NCBI RefSeq assembly: GCF_036173125.1
Contig: NZ_CP108054.1
Location: 9,431,501 to 9,495,500, forward strand
Origin: Streptomyces sp. NBC_00286
Lineage (GTDB): Bacteria > Actinomycetota > Actinomycetes > Streptomycetales > Streptomycetaceae
Direction: 5' to 3'
DNA: 64,000 nucleotides
In this document: positions 61,624 to 64,000 of the stretch, in pieces
Numbering within the stretch: position 1 is the first letter of the stretch
Layout: each line of letters opens with the position of its first letter
The notes under the pieces: generated by a model
What the model saw: the letters and a program-made list of their open reading frames with translations, nothing else
Told to the model about the DNA's origin: nothing
Database searches by the model: none
Translations under genes and position numbers: made by a program

Positions 61624-62808
61624 ATGCCCACCCACTCCAACTGGACCACCACGCCCATCACTTCGGACCTCCTCCGCGGTGCCCTCGACCTGGAGCCCAC
61701 CCCACACGGCGTACTGCCCCACCGTCTGCCCGCCCGAGCCCGCGCCCAGTACACCGACCCGCAACTCGCCATGGCGGAGTCACAACCCTCCGGCGTACGA
61801 CTGCTCTTCCGCACCCGTGCCACCACCGTCGAACTGGACACGCTGCCCACCAAGCGGACCTACGTGGGTGCCCCGCCCCGCCCGGACGGCGTGTACGACC
61901 TGCTCGTGGACGGTCAGTTGACTGCGCAGGCCACCGTGACGGGCGGCAACACCCTGACGATCGACCTGACCACCGGAGCCGCCGAGCACCAGCCGGGCCC
62001 GCCCGGCACCCTCAGCTTCACCGAACTACCCGAGGGCCACAAAGACATCGAGATCTGGTTGCCGCACAACGAGACCACCGAACTCGTCGCCCTCCGCACC
62101 GACGCCCCAGTCGAGCCCGTACCCGATCGAGGCCGCAAAGTCTGGCTGCACCACGGCAGTTCGATCAGCCACGGCTCCGACGCCGCTAGCCCCACCACCA
62201 TCTGGCCCGCACTCGCCGCCTCCCTCGGCGGCGTGGAACTGATCAACCTCGGCCTGGCCGGCAGCGCCCTGCTCGACCCCTTCACCGCCCGCGCGATCCG
62301 GGACACCCCCGCCGACCTGATCAGCCTCAAGCTCGGCATCAACGTGGTCAACGCCGACCTGATGCGCCTGCGCGCCTTCACCCCCGCCGTGCAGGGCTTC
62401 CTCGACACCATCCGCGAGGGCCACCCCACCACACCACTGCTGATGGTCTCGCCCATCCTGTGCCCCATCCACGAGGACACGCCCGGCCCCGGCGCCTTCG
62501 ACTTCGACGCCCTCGCCGCCGGAGAGCTGCGCTTCGTGGCCACCGGCGATCCTGCCGAGGTCCCCGCCGGGAAGCTGACGCTAGGCGTCATCCGGGAGGA
62601 ACTCTCACGCATCGTGCGGCAGCGGTCGGCCGACGACCCGCACCTGCACTACCTCGACGGCCGCGACCTCTACGGCGAGCGGGACTTCGCCGAGCTGCCC
62701 CTGCCCGACGACCTCCACCCCGACGCCGCCACCCACCGCCGCATCGGCGAACGCTTCGCCGACGCGGCCTTCAGCGCGGGCGGCCCCTTCACCGGCCACG
62801 GCGCCTGA
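61624..62808 (+). CDS. SGNH/GDSL-type hydrolase
   Basis: A 394-residue esterase-like protein without a signal peptide. Residues 1-165 are a beta-rich N-terminal domain (RLLFRTRATTVELDTLPTKR). Residues 170-385 are the SGNH domain, with block I KVWLHHGSSISHGSDA (nucleophile serine near 180), block III around LISLKLGINVVNAD and block V LPLPDDLHPDAATH carrying the Asp and His. It matches GDSL-family proteins with a preceding carbohydrate-esterase-like domain. The gene lies about 80 bases after tetR and may be co-transcribed. Confidence 0.87.
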   Translation: MPTHSNWTTTPITSDLLRGALDLEPTPHGVLPHRLPARARAQYTDPQLAMAESQPSGVRLLFRTRATTVELDTLPTKRTYVGAPPRPDGVYDLLVDGQLTAQATVTGGNTLTIDLTTGAAEHQPGPPGTLSFTELPEGHKDIEIWLPHNETTELVALRTDAPVEPVPDRGRKVWLHHGSSISHGSDAASPTTIWPALAASLGGVELINLGLAGSALLDPFTARAIRDTPADLISLKLGINVVNADLMRLRAFTPAVQGFLDTIREGHPTTPLLMVSPILCPIHEDTPGPGAFDFDALAAGELRFVATGDPAEVPAGKLTLGVIREELSRIVRQRSADDPHLHYLDGRDLYGERDFAELPLPDDLHPDAATHRRIGERFADAAFSAGGPFTGHGA

Positions 62809-63143
62809 AGGCCACGTACGGTCGGGACCTCACGGACGCACAGCGGTGACGAGCCAGTAGCAGCCCGTCAGCCGTACGCCACTGTCCACGTTGCCGGGGG
62901 TGGGTGGTGGGTCCGGGGTGTCCGGCGTATCCGTCGTGTCCGTCATGCCTTTCATGGTGGCGTACGGAGCGGAACCGACCTCGCTGAGCTGTGCGAATGG
63001 GCTCGTGGCCCCCGTTCGGGTGCGACTGATTCGTGAGAGGTCTCTATGAATTTCTGGGGTGTTTGAACACGGCGGGGCTCGGCTCCGTATGGGGGCAGGG
63101 GAAATTCTTGCCCGTGCCTCCGACGAACCGTAGGAGTACTCCC
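62809..63143. other. Intergenic region, possibly holding a tiny ORF
   Basis: This stretch holds the promoter of the DUF1996 gene. A minus-strand ORF at 62830-62946 (MTDTTDTPDTPDPPPTPGNV and then SGVRLTGCYWLVTAVRP, 38 residues) has a weak AAAGG start context. Its last residues look protein-like, but support is too thin to call it a gene. Confidence 0.35.
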
Positions 63144-64000
63144 GTGAGACGCAACACGCGAAGACGCCCAACAGGCGCACGACGCACGACCTTTGCGGCG
63201 GCCGCGCTGATGCTGGGAGGAGGTGCGCTGGTAGCGGCGAACGTTTACGCCACGGCCACCGAGAGCGGCTCGGGTCAGCAGCCGAACCAGAACGACCAGG
63301 TACTGGCTTCGGGTGCCGCCACCATCGACTGCCCGGACGTCGGCAGTAAGTTGACGGCGGTCCCTGACCAGGCGAGGGCGGAGGTCGACAAGGAACTCGC
63401 CCTCCTCGACAAGCAGATCGCCGAGGCCTACCAGCGACTGCAGAACACGGCGCGGGCCCAGCTGCAGGACGCCGGCTTCGCCGACAACGCGATCATGAAT
63501 CCGCTGAAGGACAAGCGGACCGCGACGATCGACCGGATCGCCATCGCCATCGGACGTGTGGGGGAGAAGCCTCAGGGTCTTGAATCCCTTGCCGCCTGTA
63601 CGTTGCGCGCCACCGGGAACGAGGCCGGCGGCGGCGAGAACGGCGACCAGGGCGGCGACGGCCAGGACGCAGGCGACGCCAACCAGGGCGAACAGGGTCA
63701 GGACCAGAACCAGGGTGATGGCCAGGACCAGGACCAGGGCCAGGGCGAGCAGCAGGGCGACAACGGCGGTCAGGGCGGGAAGGCTCCCGTGGCCGCGGAC
63801 TACGTCGACATCAAGAACGTGCAGCCCAACGTGGCCCAGCCGCAGCAGCAGGCCAACGCATCCCGCGGCACCTTCACCACCAGCTGTGGCGTGAACGCCA
63901 ACGGCCTGTTCAACTCGGACAACATCATCGTGGCTCCCGGCGTCACCAACGGCGCCCACCACTTCCACGACTACATCGGCAACCAGGCCAACGACGCCTT
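63144..64000 (+). CDS. Secreted DUF1996-domain protein (partial, cut by window end)
   Basis: The frame runs from a GTG at 63144, with AGGAG eight bases upstream, to the window edge (285 residues seen). A twin-arginine-like basic start ([13 protein letters not shown]) precedes a hydrophobic segment ([20 protein letters not shown]), so it is secreted. Residues about 60-150 are helical ([20 protein letters not shown]). Residues 155-215 are a Gly/Gln/Asp-rich low-complexity linker. The final part [20 protein letters not shown] and [17 protein letters not shown] is the start of DUF1996. Function is unknown; relatives are fungal and actinobacterial extracellular proteins. Confidence 0.85.
   Translation, partial: MRRNTRRRPTGARRTTFAAAALMLGGGALVAANVYATATESGSGQQPNQNDQVLASGAATIDCPDVGSKLTAVPDQARAEVDKELALLDKQIAEAYQRLQNTARAQLQDAGFADNAIMNPLKDKRTATIDRIAIAIGRVGEKPQGLESLAACTLRATGNEAGGGENGDQGGDGQDAGDANQGEQGQDQNQGDGQDQDQGQGEQQGDNGGQGGKAPVAADYVDIKNVQPNVAQPQQQANASRGTFTTSCGVNANGLFNSDNIIVAPGVTNGAHHFHDYIGNQANDA

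Noticed and set aside
62830-62946. 38-residue minus-strand ORF
   Set aside because: Weak start context and repetitive TDTPD-type N-terminus; not enough to call a gene.
1-64000. CRISPR arrays, tRNA or rRNA genes, replication origin
   Set aside because: No regularly spaced repeats, cloverleaf-like tRNA ends or rRNA signatures were noticed on reading both strands; a tRNA scan would settle the tRNA question.

Overview
The window looks like a chromosomal segment of a high-GC actinomycete, most likely Streptomyces. The base composition is strongly GC-rich, GTG and TTG starts are common, and the window holds a group 1h-type [NiFe] hydrogenase locus, an EXXR-less P450, a SigB/SigF-class sigma factor and a DtxR/DmdR-type iron box.

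Region 1 (0.3-9.3 kb, minus strand apart from a broken alcohol dehydrogenase at the left edge) is one tightly overlapping operon. It encodes a 34-residue ORF, NuoA, a 480-residue protein and NuoH, J, K, L, M and N. This is the complete membrane arm of complex I without NuoB, C, D, E, F, G or I. In their place is one protein whose ends resemble cluster-less NuoB and a fragment of NuoD, joined by a His/Asp/Gly-rich linker.

Region 2 (10.4-25.9 kb) is an aerobic hydrogenase island. A plus-strand maturation operon (hypX, endopeptidase, hypB, hypF, hypC, hypD, hypE) converges through a large hairpin on a minus-strand structural operon. In transcription order the structural operon is a 611-residue unknown, hemerythrin, HhyS, HhyL, NifU-like, DUF5947, a 68-residue protein, a 49-residue membrane protein and HypA. 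The presence of HypX and the Cys/Asp proximal-cluster motif in the small subunit fit an oxygen-tolerant hydrogenase that scavenges trace H2.

Region 3 (26-46 kb) is an accessory stretch. Intact genes include two small membrane proteins, a GH15 glycosidase, an Ig-like protein, a second hemerythrin, a SigF-like sigma factor, an enolase-superfamily enzyme, a large FAD/Fe-S oxidoreductase and a PCuAC-like lipoprotein. Between them lie many broken genes: a second sigma factor, a TPP enzyme, a PP2C phosphatase, an alcohol dehydrogenase, an ABC permease, an amidohydrolase, an Lrp regulator and a frameshifted solo TnpB. It reads as a zone of repeated rearrangement.

Region 4 (46-64 kb) is mostly intact metabolism. 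It holds an amidohydrolase/glutamine-synthetase-like pair (the two halves of fungal FluG as separate genes), a divergent P450, and a formamidase operon (fmdB, fmdA, alpha/beta hydrolase, DUF1097 protein) next to a cytosolic AmiC-like binding protein and MarR. Then come a decayed LysR gene, an NPP1-family secreted protein, a lysine/alanine-rich DNA-binding protein, an F420-reductase-like protein, an iron-boxed ferredoxin-NADP reductase, a Gfo/Idh/MocA oxidoreductase divergent from a TetR regulator, an SGNH hydrolase, and the start of a secreted DUF1996 protein cut by the window edge.
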